A DNA stretch of 7,067 nt from an uncultured Collinsella sp. (GCA_902492825.1 CABUMZ010000099.1:1-7067), one strand, 5' to 3'; positions 1-7,067 are shown, numbered from the stretch's first letter. Notes: generated by a model not told the origin, from the letters alone. A program made the numbers and translations.

Positions 1-2765
1 TGAGTCTCGGCAGCAAACTATCCAATGCAAAGGTCTCCTTTGCGATATTTAAGCGCGACATTAAGCGACTGCTTGTGAACCCCGTCGCCCTGGTGGTTAC
101 CCTAGGCGTGTGCGTTATTCCCTCGCTGTATGCCTGGTATAACATCGTGGCAAACTGGGATCCGTATGGAAACACCCAAGGCATCAAGATTGCTATCGCC
201 AACAACGATCGAGGCACCCAAAACGACTTGGTGGGTGAGCTCAACGCTGGCGACAAAGTGGTCGACCAGCTCAAGGAGAATCATCAGTTGGGCTGGACGT
301 TCGTCGACTCGACGGCCGATGCCAAGGAGGGCGTCGAGAGCGGCGAGTACTATGCCGCTATCGTGATTCCCAAGAACTTCTCGGATAACCTGGTTTCGAT
401 GCTCGACGGCAACTACCATCAGCCCAAGCTCACGTACTACGTCAATGAGAAGAAGAGCGCCATTGCGCCCAAGGTTACCGATACCGGTGCAAACACCATC
501 GAGGAGCAGATCAACTCGGAATTTGTCTCTACGGTAGGCAAGACTGTTGCCGGTATCGCCAAGGATGCCGGTGTCGATTTAAAGGACAAGGCAACCCAGA
601 CTCAGGACTCGCTGGCAAGTTCGGTGTCCGAGGCGTCCGACACCTTGGGCGAGGTGCGCGATTCGATTGGCGATATGAATGCCGCCATCGATAAGACGAG
701 TGGCGCTATCGCCTCGGCTGATGCGGCACTTGCCGGCTTGCAAGGCCAGGCACCGTCGCTGACGCAGGCGATCTCCCAGGGCAACGACCTGCTGAGCGAA
801 GCTCGCACCACGGCGGGCAACTCCATCACCTCGCTCTCCAAGGCGCTCTCGGAAGGCAGCCTTGCGCTCACCAAGACGTCGGCCTCTGCGAACGCTGCCA
901 TCGGCAAGCTGACGGGCGCGGTTACATCTATGACCACCCGTATCGACAACTCGCTCGAGTCTCTTCAAGCGACGATCGACCACAATAAGGCCGTTATCGG
1001 GCACTTGGAGATTCTCGCCAATGACACGTCGACAGGTTCCGAGGAAATTGACGCGCGCATTGTATCGACCATCGATTTGCTTCGAGAGCAGAATGAAAAG
1101 CTTCAGAGCATCAAGGACGGTCTGTCCGCGCAGTCGTGCGCCATGGCGAATGACGCAGCGGCTGTTTCGGGTGCCAGTGACGCTATCAATAACGCAATTC
1201 ATACCGGTGCGACCAACCTTGGCCAAGCCCAGACGGACTTGGGCCAAAACGCGCTGCCGAAGGCCTCGAGCGCGCTCGACTCTTTTGCTGCCGTTTCGGG
1301 CGACCTGACCGGTATCGTCTCGGGTATGACACCTACACTTGCAAATGCGCGCGGCACGTTGGCGCAGCTTAGCGCTACGCTCGGCCAGGCCAAGACCACG
1401 CTGTCCCAGACCGATTCCTCGCTTGCCAAGGTCCAGGACAAGCTTGCAACCGCCGCCAATGACATCGCGGCGCTGCAGGCCTCCGAGTCCATGGGCGAGC
1501 TGGCCGACCTGATGGGCGTCGACGTCGATGACGTTGCAGACTTCATGGCATCTCCGGTCGAACTGACCTCAAAGTCAATTTACCCGGTCAAGAGCTTTGG
1601 TTCGGGCATTGCCCCGTTCTATACCAACCTGGCGCTTTGGGTGGGCGGCTACGTGCTTATCGCCATCTACAAGCTCGAGGTCGACCGCGAAGGCATCGGC
1701 AGCTTTACCGCGCGTCAGGGCTACTTTGGCCGCTGGTTGCTCCTGGTGATCCTGGGCGCGTTGCAGGCCATCATCGTTACGGTAGGCGATCTGGTGATTG
1801 GCGTGCAGTGCGTCAGCCCGCTGCTGTTCGTGCTGGGCGGCATCGCCATCTCGTTTACGTACGTCAACATCATTTACGCGCTGTCCACTACGTTTAAGCA
1901 CATCGGCAAGGCAATCGGCGTCATTCTGGTTATCGTGCAGATTCCGGGTTCATCGGGTATGTACCCCATCGAGATGATGCCCGGCTTCTTCCAGTGGCTG
2001 CATCCACTGTTGCCCTTTACCTACGGCATCAATCTGCTGCGCGAGACGGTCGGCGGCATGTACTCGTTTAACTACCTGTTTAACCTGTGCATCCTGGGCG
2101 TGTTCTTGATCGTGGCGCTCTTTATCGGTCTGCAGCTGCGTCCGCTGCTGCTCAACCTCAACCTGCTCTTTGATAAACAGCTTTCCACGACCGGTATGAT
2201 GATCTGCGAGTCCAATGACCTGCCGCGCCAGCGCTACTCGCTGCGCACGGCCATGCGTGTCATGCTCGATTCCGATTCGTACCGTCGCGAACTGCTCGAT
2301 CATGCAGTCGCCTTTGAACATCGCTACCCGTACTACATCAAGGGCGGTTTTGCCGCTGTAGTCGGCGTGCAGGTCCTGCTCTTTGTCCTGTCGACGGTTC
2401 TCGATATCGACAATAACGGCAAGATCATCCTGCTTGTCATTTGGATCATCTCGGTCATTGCCATCTGCGGCTGGCTTATCAATATCGAATATATCCGCGC
2501 GAGCCTCAATACCCAGATGCGCATCTCGGCGCTTTCGGATGAGGACCTGCGTCGCGAGATGCGCGAGCACACGGCCGCCATTCCTGCCGCCCGCTACATG
2601 TTTGGCCTCAACGCCAGCGAGCGTGGTGCCAAGGGCGGCGATCAGTCCACGGGCCGCTTGCCGCATATAGGCTCGAACCATAAATCTCAGGACAGCGACA
2701 GCACAGCCACAAATGATGAAGATGCCACTCCGCTTGGCAAGCACTCCAAAGGAGGTGAGGCATAA
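1..2765 (+). CDS. YhgE/Pip family membrane protein with extra C-terminal module (5' end just outside window)
   Basis: Large envelope protein of the YhgE/Pip (phage infection protein) family, which includes the Lactococcus phage receptor Pip and is related to YueB/EsaA; the cellular role is unclear. The reading frame is open from base 3, and bases 1-2 (TG) would finish a start codon whose first base is missing, giving about 921 residues. A GTG at 75 is a poor start: it removes the FKRD motif (residues 17-20) also present in the downstream paralogue and begins just before the first helix. Order: helix 28-49, WDPYGNT motif 53-59, conserved N-terminal ectodomain (SGEYYAAIVIPK), Ala/Ser/Asp-rich putative coiled coil about 197-500, helices near 540-557, 578-600, 606-630, 637-654 and 695-717. 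The part after residue 734 has no counterpart in the paralogue: two more helices (about 778-802 and 807-830) and a hydrophilic cytoplasmic tail. It ends directly against the next gene, so the two are very likely co-transcribed. Family is sure; substrate or partner is unknown. Confidence 0.93.
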   Translation, partial: SLGSKLSNAKVSFAIFKRDIKRLLVNPVALVVTLGVCVIPSLYAWYNIVANWDPYGNTQGIKIAIANNDRGTQNDLVGELNAGDKVVDQLKENHQLGWTFVDSTADAKEGVESGEYYAAIVIPKNFSDNLVSMLDGNYHQPKLTYYVNEKKSAIAPKVTDTGANTIEEQINSEFVSTVGKTVAGIAKDAGVDLKDKATQTQDSLASSVSEASDTLGEVRDSIGDMNAAIDKTSGAIASADAALAGLQGQAPSLTQAISQGNDLLSEARTTAGNSITSLSKALSEGSLALTKTSASANAAIGKLTGAVTSMTTRIDNSLESLQATIDHNKAVIGHLEILANDTSTGSEEIDARIVSTIDLLREQNEKLQSIKDGLSAQSCAMANDAAAVSGASDAINNAIHTGATNLGQAQTDLGQNALPKASSALDSFAAVSGDLTGIVSGMTPTLANARGTLAQLSATLGQAKTTLSQTDSSLAKVQDKLATAANDIAALQASESMGELADLMGVDVDDVADFMASPVELTSKSIYPVKSFGSGIAPFYTNLALWVGGYVLIAIYKLEVDREGIGSFTARQGYFGRWLLLVILGALQAIIVTVGDLVIGVQCVSPLLFVLGGIAISFTYVNIIYALSTTFKHIGKAIGVILVIVQIPGSSGMYPIEMMPGFFQWLHPLLPFTYGINLLRETVGGMYSFNYLFNLCILGVFLIVALFIGLQLRPLLLNLNLLFDKQLSTTGMMICESNDLPRQRYSLRTAMRVMLDSDSYRRELLDHAVAFEHRYPYYIKGGFAAVVGVQVLLFVLSTVLDIDNNGKIILLVIWIISVIAICGWLINIEYIRASLNTQMRISALSDEDLRREMREHTAAIPAARYMFGLNASERGAKGGDQSTGRLPHIGSNHKSQDSDSTATNDEDATPLGKHSKGGEA
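2748..2757 (+). promoter_or_regulatory. Ribosome binding site of the second YhgE/Pip gene
   Basis: AAGGAGGTGA matches the anti-Shine-Dalgarno complement over ten bases and ends 8 bases before the ATG at 2766. It lies inside the last codons of the upstream gene (…SKGGEA), whose stop TAA abuts the ATG. This fixes the start of the second gene and suggests strong independent initiation on a shared transcript. Confidence 0.9.
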
Positions 2766-4445
2766 ATGAAGAACATCCTGCATCTGTTTAAGCGCGATGT
2801 CCAAAATGTGTCTCGCTCCGTAATCGGCTTGGTTGTCGTGATGGGCCTCGTTATCGTACCGTGCCTGTACGCGTGGTTTAACATCGCCGGCAGCTGGGAC
2901 CCGTACGGCAACACCGGCAATCTTAAGATCGCCGTGGTCAACACCGATGAGGGTTACGAGAGCGATCTGATCCCCGTTGAGGTCAACGTGGGTGAAAACG
3001 TGACCGCCACCCTGCGCGGCAACGAGAGCTTCGATTGGGTTGTACTCAACAATCGAGAAAAGGCCATCGAGGGCGTCAAATCGGGCGCATACTATGCGGC
3101 TGTCGTTATCCCTAAGACGTTTAGTGCCGATATGATGACGCTCTTTTCGACCGACGTGAAGCATGCCGATATCGAGTTCTACGAGAATCAGAAGGCCAAC
3201 GCCATTGCCCAGATCGTGACCGAGAAAGGGTCGAGTGCCGTCCAGAGCCAGGTTAACGAAACTTTTACCGAGACCATTACGAGCATCGGTCTTAAGACGG
3301 TGTCCAGCCTGCTCGATTACATGAGCACCGACCAGGTCAGCAACTTTATCGCCAACCTGTCCTCGACGCTTGGCGATTCGATTGAGGACCTGCGAGACGT
3401 TCAGGCAAATGCTTCGTCGCTGGCGGGCATTTTGAGCTCTACGTCCGATTCGTTGACGTCGGCGAGCGGTATGCTCCAGCAGACGGGTACGGTCGATGAG
3501 TCGACCAAGCGGTTGATGGAGCATGCCAAGAGCGGCATGAGCGATTCCAAAGAAGCGCTGAAGGCCGCCAACGACGCCATCAACGCCGCGATTGACGGAA
3601 GCGCTGGCTCGTTCGACAACGTGTCCGCCGAGCTTGCGAAGGCATTCGATGCCGCGAATCAGCATGTTTACCTTACGGTGTCTCAGCTCAACGATGCCGC
3701 GGCGGCGCTCAATACACGTGCCGACGATATCGACGCCACGGCCGACCAGCTCCGCGGCTTTGCCGAGCAGGTCAGTGACGAAAAGCTCCAGGAGAGCCTC
3801 AAGTCTGTGGCAACATCGCTGAACAGGATCGCGGTGGAGTATCGCAACAGCGCCAAGGACCTGACGGCAACTGCTAAGTCCCTTTTTGACAGCATGGCAG
3901 AGGTCAACAGCACGCGTGCCGAAGTCGACCAGGCCATCGCCGATGCCAAGGCGGGCATTTCGGGCGCCAAGTCCGACTACGACTCCACGTTCTCGGTCAA
4001 GGCAAAGGAGCTCAAGAAGACGGTTTCAGGCATCCTGGACTCGCTGGATGGCATCTCGGGCGATCTGGATAGCGCCGTAGACGGCCTGACCAACGCATCC
4101 GGTTCGCTGGCAAAGGGCCTCTCCAAGGCCGCCAAGCTGGTCAACAAGGCTTCCGATCAGCTAGGTGAAGCGTCCGATAAGATCAGTGCGTTTAAGGATG
4201 AGCTCGATGGCGCCCTGATGTCGGACGACCTTGCCACGATCAAGACGATGATTGGCAACGATCCCGAGGGTTTGGCCGTGTCGCTTTCCGGTCCCGTCGC
4301 GCTCGATCGCAAACCGGTCTATCCGATCCGCAACTACGGCTCGGCCATGGCGCCGTTCTACACGATTCTGTCGCTCTGGGTCGGCTCGATCGTGCTGGCG
4401 GCCATGATGAAGGTGTCGGTTGACGATGAGCTTATCAACGAGCTC

Positions 4446-4451
4446 ATCCCC
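4446..4451 (+). other. Frameshift site in the second YhgE/Pip gene
   Basis: The in-frame reading is GAG CTC ATC CCC GTA, while the productive downstream frame reads CCG TAC GAG ATC TAC. Removing one C of the run at 4448-4451 gives ELIPYEIYLGRY; removing A4446 gives ELSPYEIYLGRY. Both fit the family. One extra base explains the shift, whereas a two-base loss would make the segment one residue longer than the paralogue. Confidence 0.85.
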
Positions 4452-4928
4452 GTACGAGATCTACCTGGGTCGTTACTTGTTCTTTGGCGGTTTGGCTCTG
4501 CTGCAGGCAACGCTCGTGTGCGCGGGCGACATCCTGTTCTTTGGCATCCAGTGCGACAACCCGCTGCAGTTTGTGCTGGCGGGCTGGGTCGCGAGTCTCG
4601 TGTTCTCCAATATCGTCTACACGCTTACGGTTTCGTTTGGCGATATCGGCAAGGCTTTGGCCGTTGTGCTGCTGGTCATGCAGGTCGGCGGTTCGGGCGG
4701 TACGTTCCCCATCGAGATGACCGGCCCCGTGTTCCAGGCGATCTATCCGTTCCTGCCGTTCACCCACGGCATCAACGCCATGCACGCCGCCATGGCCGGC
4801 GCGTATCATATGGAGTACTGGGTTGAGCTGGGTATCTTGGCGAGCTATCTGATTCCGTCCCTGGCCCTGGGCGTCGTCTTCCGCCGCCCGGTCATCAAAG
4901 CCAACGACTGGATCATCGAAAAGCTGGA

Positions 4929-4943
4929 ATCAACTAAGTTGAT
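4929..4943. repeat. 15-base perfect palindrome at the end of the second YhgE/Pip gene
   Basis: ATCAACT-A-AGTTGAT: two 7-base arms around a single A, inside the last codons before the TAG stop. The one-base centre and lack of a T-run make it a poor terminator. It could be a protein-binding dyad or chance. Confidence 0.4.
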
Positions 4944-4989
4944 CTAGTTCAGCCACGTAAACGCCGTCGGAACATCGAGGTCTTCCAGT

Positions 4990-5018
4990 TTGACACTTTA
5001 TTATGCTGGATTGCGATG
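4990..5018 (+). promoter_or_regulatory. Possible promoter (-35 TTGACA, weak -10)
   Basis: A perfect TTGACA sits at 4990-4995 in the gap after the YhgE/Pip pair. No good -10 lies at the right distance: 16 bases on is TGCGAT (5012-5017), which matches only three consensus positions. TATTAT at 4999-5004 is a better -10 by sequence but has no -35. Transcription from here would have to cross the terminator at 5041-5081 to reach the transporter gene. A tentative call. Confidence 0.25.
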
Positions 5019-5040
5019 CAACGTTGGTTGTTGTTACAGT

Positions 5041-5081
5041 AGCGGGGCGTGCCGGGGGTCCGGTGCGCCTCGTTTTTATTT
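5041..5081 (+). terminator. Intrinsic terminator after the YhgE/Pip pair
   Basis: The left arm 5041-5055 pairs with 5060-5074 over 15 positions (with several G-U pairs) around a GGGT loop; the ten inner pairs are GC-rich. The sequence continues as TTTATTT. It lies 94 bases past the stop at 4947, so it probably ends the YhgE/Pip transcript. There is no T-run in the other direction, so it acts on the + strand only. It could instead work as an attenuator for the transporter gene. Confidence 0.8.
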
Positions 5082-5148
5082 GACCATGAGGCGGCACGCA
5101 GCCATACGCGTGCGGACACCACGCCCAGTTTGAGTGTGAGGATGTTCC

Positions 5149-6132
5149 ATGGCCCAATACGCTGCCAACGAAATCGAAAACTTGCCCGACAGCCCTGTGG
5201 CCCGCGAAGACCTGGGTGCCGGCGGCGCCTCTCGCGGTGCCGGCGCACGCTCGCCGCTGTTCTGGAAGGTCTTGCTGCTTTCGATAGCGGTCATCTGGGG
5301 CTATTCCTTCACCACCATGAAGGATGCGCTCGATACCGTTCCGGTGTTCGAGCTGCTCTACATTCGTTTTCTTCCGGCGTCGTTGGTCATGCTTGTCATC
5401 TTCCACAAGCGCATCATTGCCCATTTCAACGCTCGAAACCTGATTGTTGGACTTGGCATGGGCGCGCTCATGTGGGGTGCCTACGGTTTGCAGACGATCG
5501 GCCTGGCACAGACCACGGCAGGCAAAAGCGCGTTTTTGACGGGCACGTACTGCATCTTGGTTCCGTTTGCGAGCTACGTTCTAAGCGGCGAAAAGCTTAC
5601 CCGTTACAACTTGGGCGCCGCGTTGCTGTGCCTGGCGGGCATTGGGCTGGTGGCGCTCGATAGCGTCGAGTTCAATGTCGGCGATGTCATCACACTGGGC
5701 GGCGCGGTCTTCTTTGCCATCCAGATGGCGGTGACCGCCAAGTATGGCCGCAAGATGGACATCAACGTCATCACGTTTTGGATGTTTGTGGGCAACGGCG
5801 TGCTGAGCCTGATCTCGTCGCTGTTATTCGAGACCCAAGCGCCGCTGTCCGTGTGGACGCCGAGCTTTATCGGTGTGATGGCGTTTCTATCGGTGGGCTG
5901 TACGTGTGTGGCTCTGCTCATCCAAAACGTCGGCCTGGCGCATGTCCCGGCCTCGACGGGCTCGCTGCTCCTTTCGATGGAGTCGCCTTCGGGCGTGTTG
6001 TTCTCGGTGCTGCTGATGGGGGAGGCGCTCACCTCGCGCCTGCTCGCCGGCTTCGCGCTCATCTTTCTTTCGATTATCTTGAGCGAGACGCATTTCGATT
6101 TTTTGCGTCGAAAGCCGCGTCCGCAATTGTAA
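5149..6132 (+). CDS. EamA/DMT-family transporter
   Basis: Inner-membrane permease of the drug/metabolite transporter superfamily (EamA, COG0697 type); members export or import small metabolites, and the substrate cannot be told from this sequence. It is 327 residues, usual for the family. After a 36-residue hydrophilic, Gly/Ala-rich N-terminus, about ten helices follow (near 37-57, 64-84, 97-115, 121-145, 153-168, 177-194, 205-224, 238-258, 267-287, 292-311), in two EamA repeats. Typical family stretches are IRFLPASLVML in the first repeat, GLQTIGLAQTTAGKSAFLTG, and SMESPSGVLFSVLLMGEAL in the second. The C-terminus is basic (FLRRKPRPQ), as expected on the cytoplasmic side. The ATG is chosen because GAGG at 5138-5141 lies 7 bases upstream; the ATG at 5142 is in another frame. 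Terminators lie on both sides, so it is probably transcribed alone. Family assignment is firm. Confidence 0.93.
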   Translation: MAQYAANEIENLPDSPVAREDLGAGGASRGAGARSPLFWKVLLLSIAVIWGYSFTTMKDALDTVPVFELLYIRFLPASLVMLVIFHKRIIAHFNARNLIVGLGMGALMWGAYGLQTIGLAQTTAGKSAFLTGTYCILVPFASYVLSGEKLTRYNLGAALLCLAGIGLVALDSVEFNVGDVITLGGAVFFAIQMAVTAKYGRKMDINVITFWMFVGNGVLSLISSLLFETQAPLSVWTPSFIGVMAFLSVGCTCVALLIQNVGLAHVPASTGSLLLSMESPSGVLFSVLLMGEALTSRLLAGFALIFLSIILSETHFDFLRRKPRPQL

Positions 6133-6144
6133 ACAATTTGTTGC

Positions 6145-6169
6145 GCCGCCTCCCGGGGCGGCATTTTTT
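6145..6169 (+). terminator. Intrinsic terminator of the transporter gene
   Basis: GCCGCC (6145-6150) pairs perfectly with GGCGGC (6157-6162), with a possible extra T-G pair inside and a loop of four, followed after one A by six Ts (6164-6169). It starts 12 bases after the transporter stop. Short GC stem plus T-run is the classic form. Confidence 0.9.
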
Positions 6170-6195
6170 ATGCGTCGCCCTTAAAGTAGTACCTT

Positions 6196-6217
6196 GCACT
6201 TTACGCTATCAAAGTGC
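6196..6217. repeat. Perfect inverted repeat upstream of the amidohydrolase gene, candidate operator
   Basis: GCACTTT (6196-6202) and AAAGTGC (6211-6217) are perfect inverted copies separated by 8 bases. The dyad lies 30 bases before the ATG at 6248, in the short space that must contain this gene's promoter. There is no T-run after it, so it is not a terminator. The 22-base size suits a dimeric repressor or activator. An AAAGT at 6183-6187 could pair with the left arm instead. The regulator is unknown. Confidence 0.5.
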
Positions 6218-6247
6218 TTGCTGCAAAAACGTTACTGGAGGGCATCT

Positions 6248-7067
6248 ATGGCACCAGCACTGTCCGATCTTCAACCGCAATCAGCGCCCAAGGCCACCGC
6301 GGCGGCGCAGACCGCTATCGGTGACGGTCTTGTTGCAGAAGCTCAGGCTTTTGCAGATGAGCTCGCTGCGTGGCGACACGATTTACATCAGATGCCCGAG
6401 CTGGGTAATAGCCTCCCGCAGACCTCTACGTATATCCAAGCGCGCCTGACCGAGATGGACATCCCATTTGCTACGCTCGTCGATGGTTCCTGCGTTGTGG
6501 GCCTTGTCGGCGCCGGTGCCGCCGCGGCCCAAGGCAATGGCATCTGCACGAATGAGCAGGCCGGTACGGTCATCATGCTTCGTGGCGACATGGACGCCCT
6601 GCCCGTTGCCGAGGAATCCGGCGAGCCCTTTGCATCCACCAACGGCTGCATGCACGCTTGCGGTCACGATATGCACGCGACGGCGCTGCTTGGTGCGGCT
6701 CGTATGCTCAAAGCGCGCGAGGCAGAGCTTGTTGATGCCAACGCTACGGTTAAGTTGCTGTTCCAGCCGGGCGAGGAAACCTTTGAGGGTGCCCGTGCCG
6801 CCATCGCCGACGGTCTGCTGCAGAACCCGCGCCCTCAGGCGGCCTTTGCCATGCACGTTAACAGCCAATCGCCGCTCGGCCTGGTGCTCTATGGGAGCCC
6901 GGCGCTTTCGGGCGTGTATGGTTTCCGCATCACGCTGCAGGGCAAGGGCGGCCATGGCTCGAGCCCCGAGATCTGCATCGACCCCATCACGACCGGCGTC
7001 CATGTGCACCTGGCGCTTCAGGAGCTTATCGCCCGCGAGGTGCCGGCGGCCAATGAAGTCGCACTTA
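6248..7067 (+). CDS. M20D-family metal-dependent amidohydrolase (hippurate/N-acyl-amino-acid hydrolase type), 3' end cut
   Basis: The first 273 residues of a cytoplasmic M20D peptidase/aminoacylase, an enzyme class that removes the acyl group from N-acyl amino acids or related amides using a two-metal centre; family members are usually about 390 residues. Visible signatures in order: RHDLHQMPELG (43-53), RGDMDALP (112-119), HACGHDMHA (136-144) with likely metal ligands Cys138 and His140, PGEE (174-177) with the catalytic and metal-binding glutamates, AMHV (201-204) with His203, and GKGGHGSSPE (232-241) at the start of the lid/dimerisation domain. The final metal-binding His lies beyond the window. 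The ATG is supported by GGAGG at 6237-6241, 6 bases upstream. There is an Ala-rich extension of about 28 residues without signal peptide features, and a loop at about 88-106 longer than I expect for the family. It follows a terminator, so it has its own promoter. Exact substrate is not predictable. Confidence 0.93.
   Translation, partial: MAPALSDLQPQSAPKATAAAQTAIGDGLVAEAQAFADELAAWRHDLHQMPELGNSLPQTSTYIQARLTEMDIPFATLVDGSCVVGLVGAGAAAAQGNGICTNEQAGTVIMLRGDMDALPVAEESGEPFASTNGCMHACGHDMHATALLGAARMLKAREAELVDANATVKLLFQPGEETFEGARAAIADGLLQNPRPQAAFAMHVNSQSPLGLVLYGSPALSGVYGFRITLQGKGGHGSSPEICIDPITTGVHVHLALQELIAREVPAANEVAL

Larger units (their letters stand above)
2766..4947 (+). pseudogene. YhgE/Pip family membrane protein, second of tandem pair, frameshifted
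   Basis: Paralogue of the preceding gene. Frame 1 starts at ATG 2766 behind a near-perfect ribosome site and encodes FKRD (8-11), a helix at about 19-38, WDPYGNT (44-50), the SGAYYAAVVIPK ectodomain segment, a long Ala/Ser/Asp-rich putative coiled coil and the helix at about 528-551. From about 4446 this frame turns into Arg/Gly/His-rich nonsense and stops at 4826. The genuine continuation (YEIYLGRYLFF…, four more helices, ending …KLESTKLI) is in the next frame and stops at 4947. Dropping one base gives 726 residues, and the segment from VD to YLGR then aligns without gaps to the VD…YFGR segment of the first gene. As read, the product would lose four of its six helices and is probably non-functional as a channel-like or permease-like domain. 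Alternatives are a sequencing or assembly indel, a phase-variable C-run, or programmed +1 frameshifting at CCC-G. Family assignment is secure; the status as a pseudogene is not. Confidence 0.85.

Noticed and set aside
579..1247. 222-codon open frame on the - strand
   Set aside because: Antisense to the coiled-coil region of the first YhgE/Pip gene, with Arg-rich low-complexity composition caused by the repetitive codons opposite.
600..1500. Repeated Ala/Ser/Leu codon patterns as DNA repeats
   Set aside because: The periodicity is explained by the heptad-like coiled coil of the protein. I saw no exact long DNA repeat.
1950..3665. Long open frame of 571 codons on the - strand
   Set aside because: It runs antisense across the end of the first and the start of the second YhgE/Pip gene, is rich in Arg, His and Gln, and has no ribosome site or recognisable domain. 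It is a shadow of GC-rich coding sequence.
5011..5040. TTGCGA-18-TACAGT as a promoter
   Set aside because: Its start site would fall inside the terminator stem at 5041-5055, and the match is only moderate.
5049..5663. 204-codon open frame on the + strand overlapping the transporter
   Set aside because: It begins inside the terminator stem and its product is Arg/His/Cys-rich with no helices, whereas the frame from 5149 gives a full ten-helix transporter.
6125..6138. AATTGT-AA-ACAATT inverted repeat at the transporter stop
   Set aside because: Six-base AT-rich arms with a two-base loop, next to a much better terminator. Likely chance.
5778..6449. 223-codon + strand frame crossing the transporter end and amidohydrolase start
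   Set aside because: It passes through a terminator and two real genes in the wrong frame, with no domain.
6383..7009. 208-codon open frame on the - strand
   Set aside because: Antisense to the amidohydrolase, whose motifs are unambiguous on the + strand.

Overview
The window is about 58-60% GC by eye and carries four protein genes, all on the + strand and tightly spaced. The gene content (a tandem pair of YhgE/Pip membrane proteins, an EamA-type transporter and an M20D amidohydrolase), the GC-rich codon use and the strong GGAGG ribosome sites suggest a gut actinobacterium of class Coriobacteriia, possibly Collinsella. The genus is an impression from gene style, not proven by the sequence.

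Region 1 (1-4947) holds two adjacent YhgE/Pip genes with no gap between them (TAAATG junction). The first is open to the left edge. Its true start probably lies one base outside the window, giving about 921 residues, not at the internal GTG at 75. The second is broken by a one-base frameshift at about 4446-4451. Removing one base of the C4 run restores a 726-residue protein that aligns without a gap to the first around the break. The two share an N-terminal membrane segment, an ectodomain of about 490 residues with a long Ala/Ser-rich putative coiled coil, and a five-helix C-terminal membrane domain. The first also has an extra C-terminal module of about 190 residues (two more helices and a hydrophilic tail). 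They look like partners in one envelope complex.

Region 2 (4948-5148) is intergenic. It contains a strong intrinsic terminator (15-pair stem plus U-run) and a lone TTGACA box, but no convincing promoter between the terminator and the next gene.

Region 3 (5149-6132) is a ten-helix EamA/DMT transporter followed by its own intrinsic terminator. Region 4 (6133-6247) is a short intergenic stretch with a perfect 7-8-7 inverted repeat that could be an operator. Region 5 (6248 to the right edge) is the first 273 residues of an M20D metal-dependent amidohydrolase. The transporter and the hydrolase appear to be separate transcription units, so a functional link between them is not shown. I found no RNA genes, CRISPR arrays, insertion sequences or phage genes.
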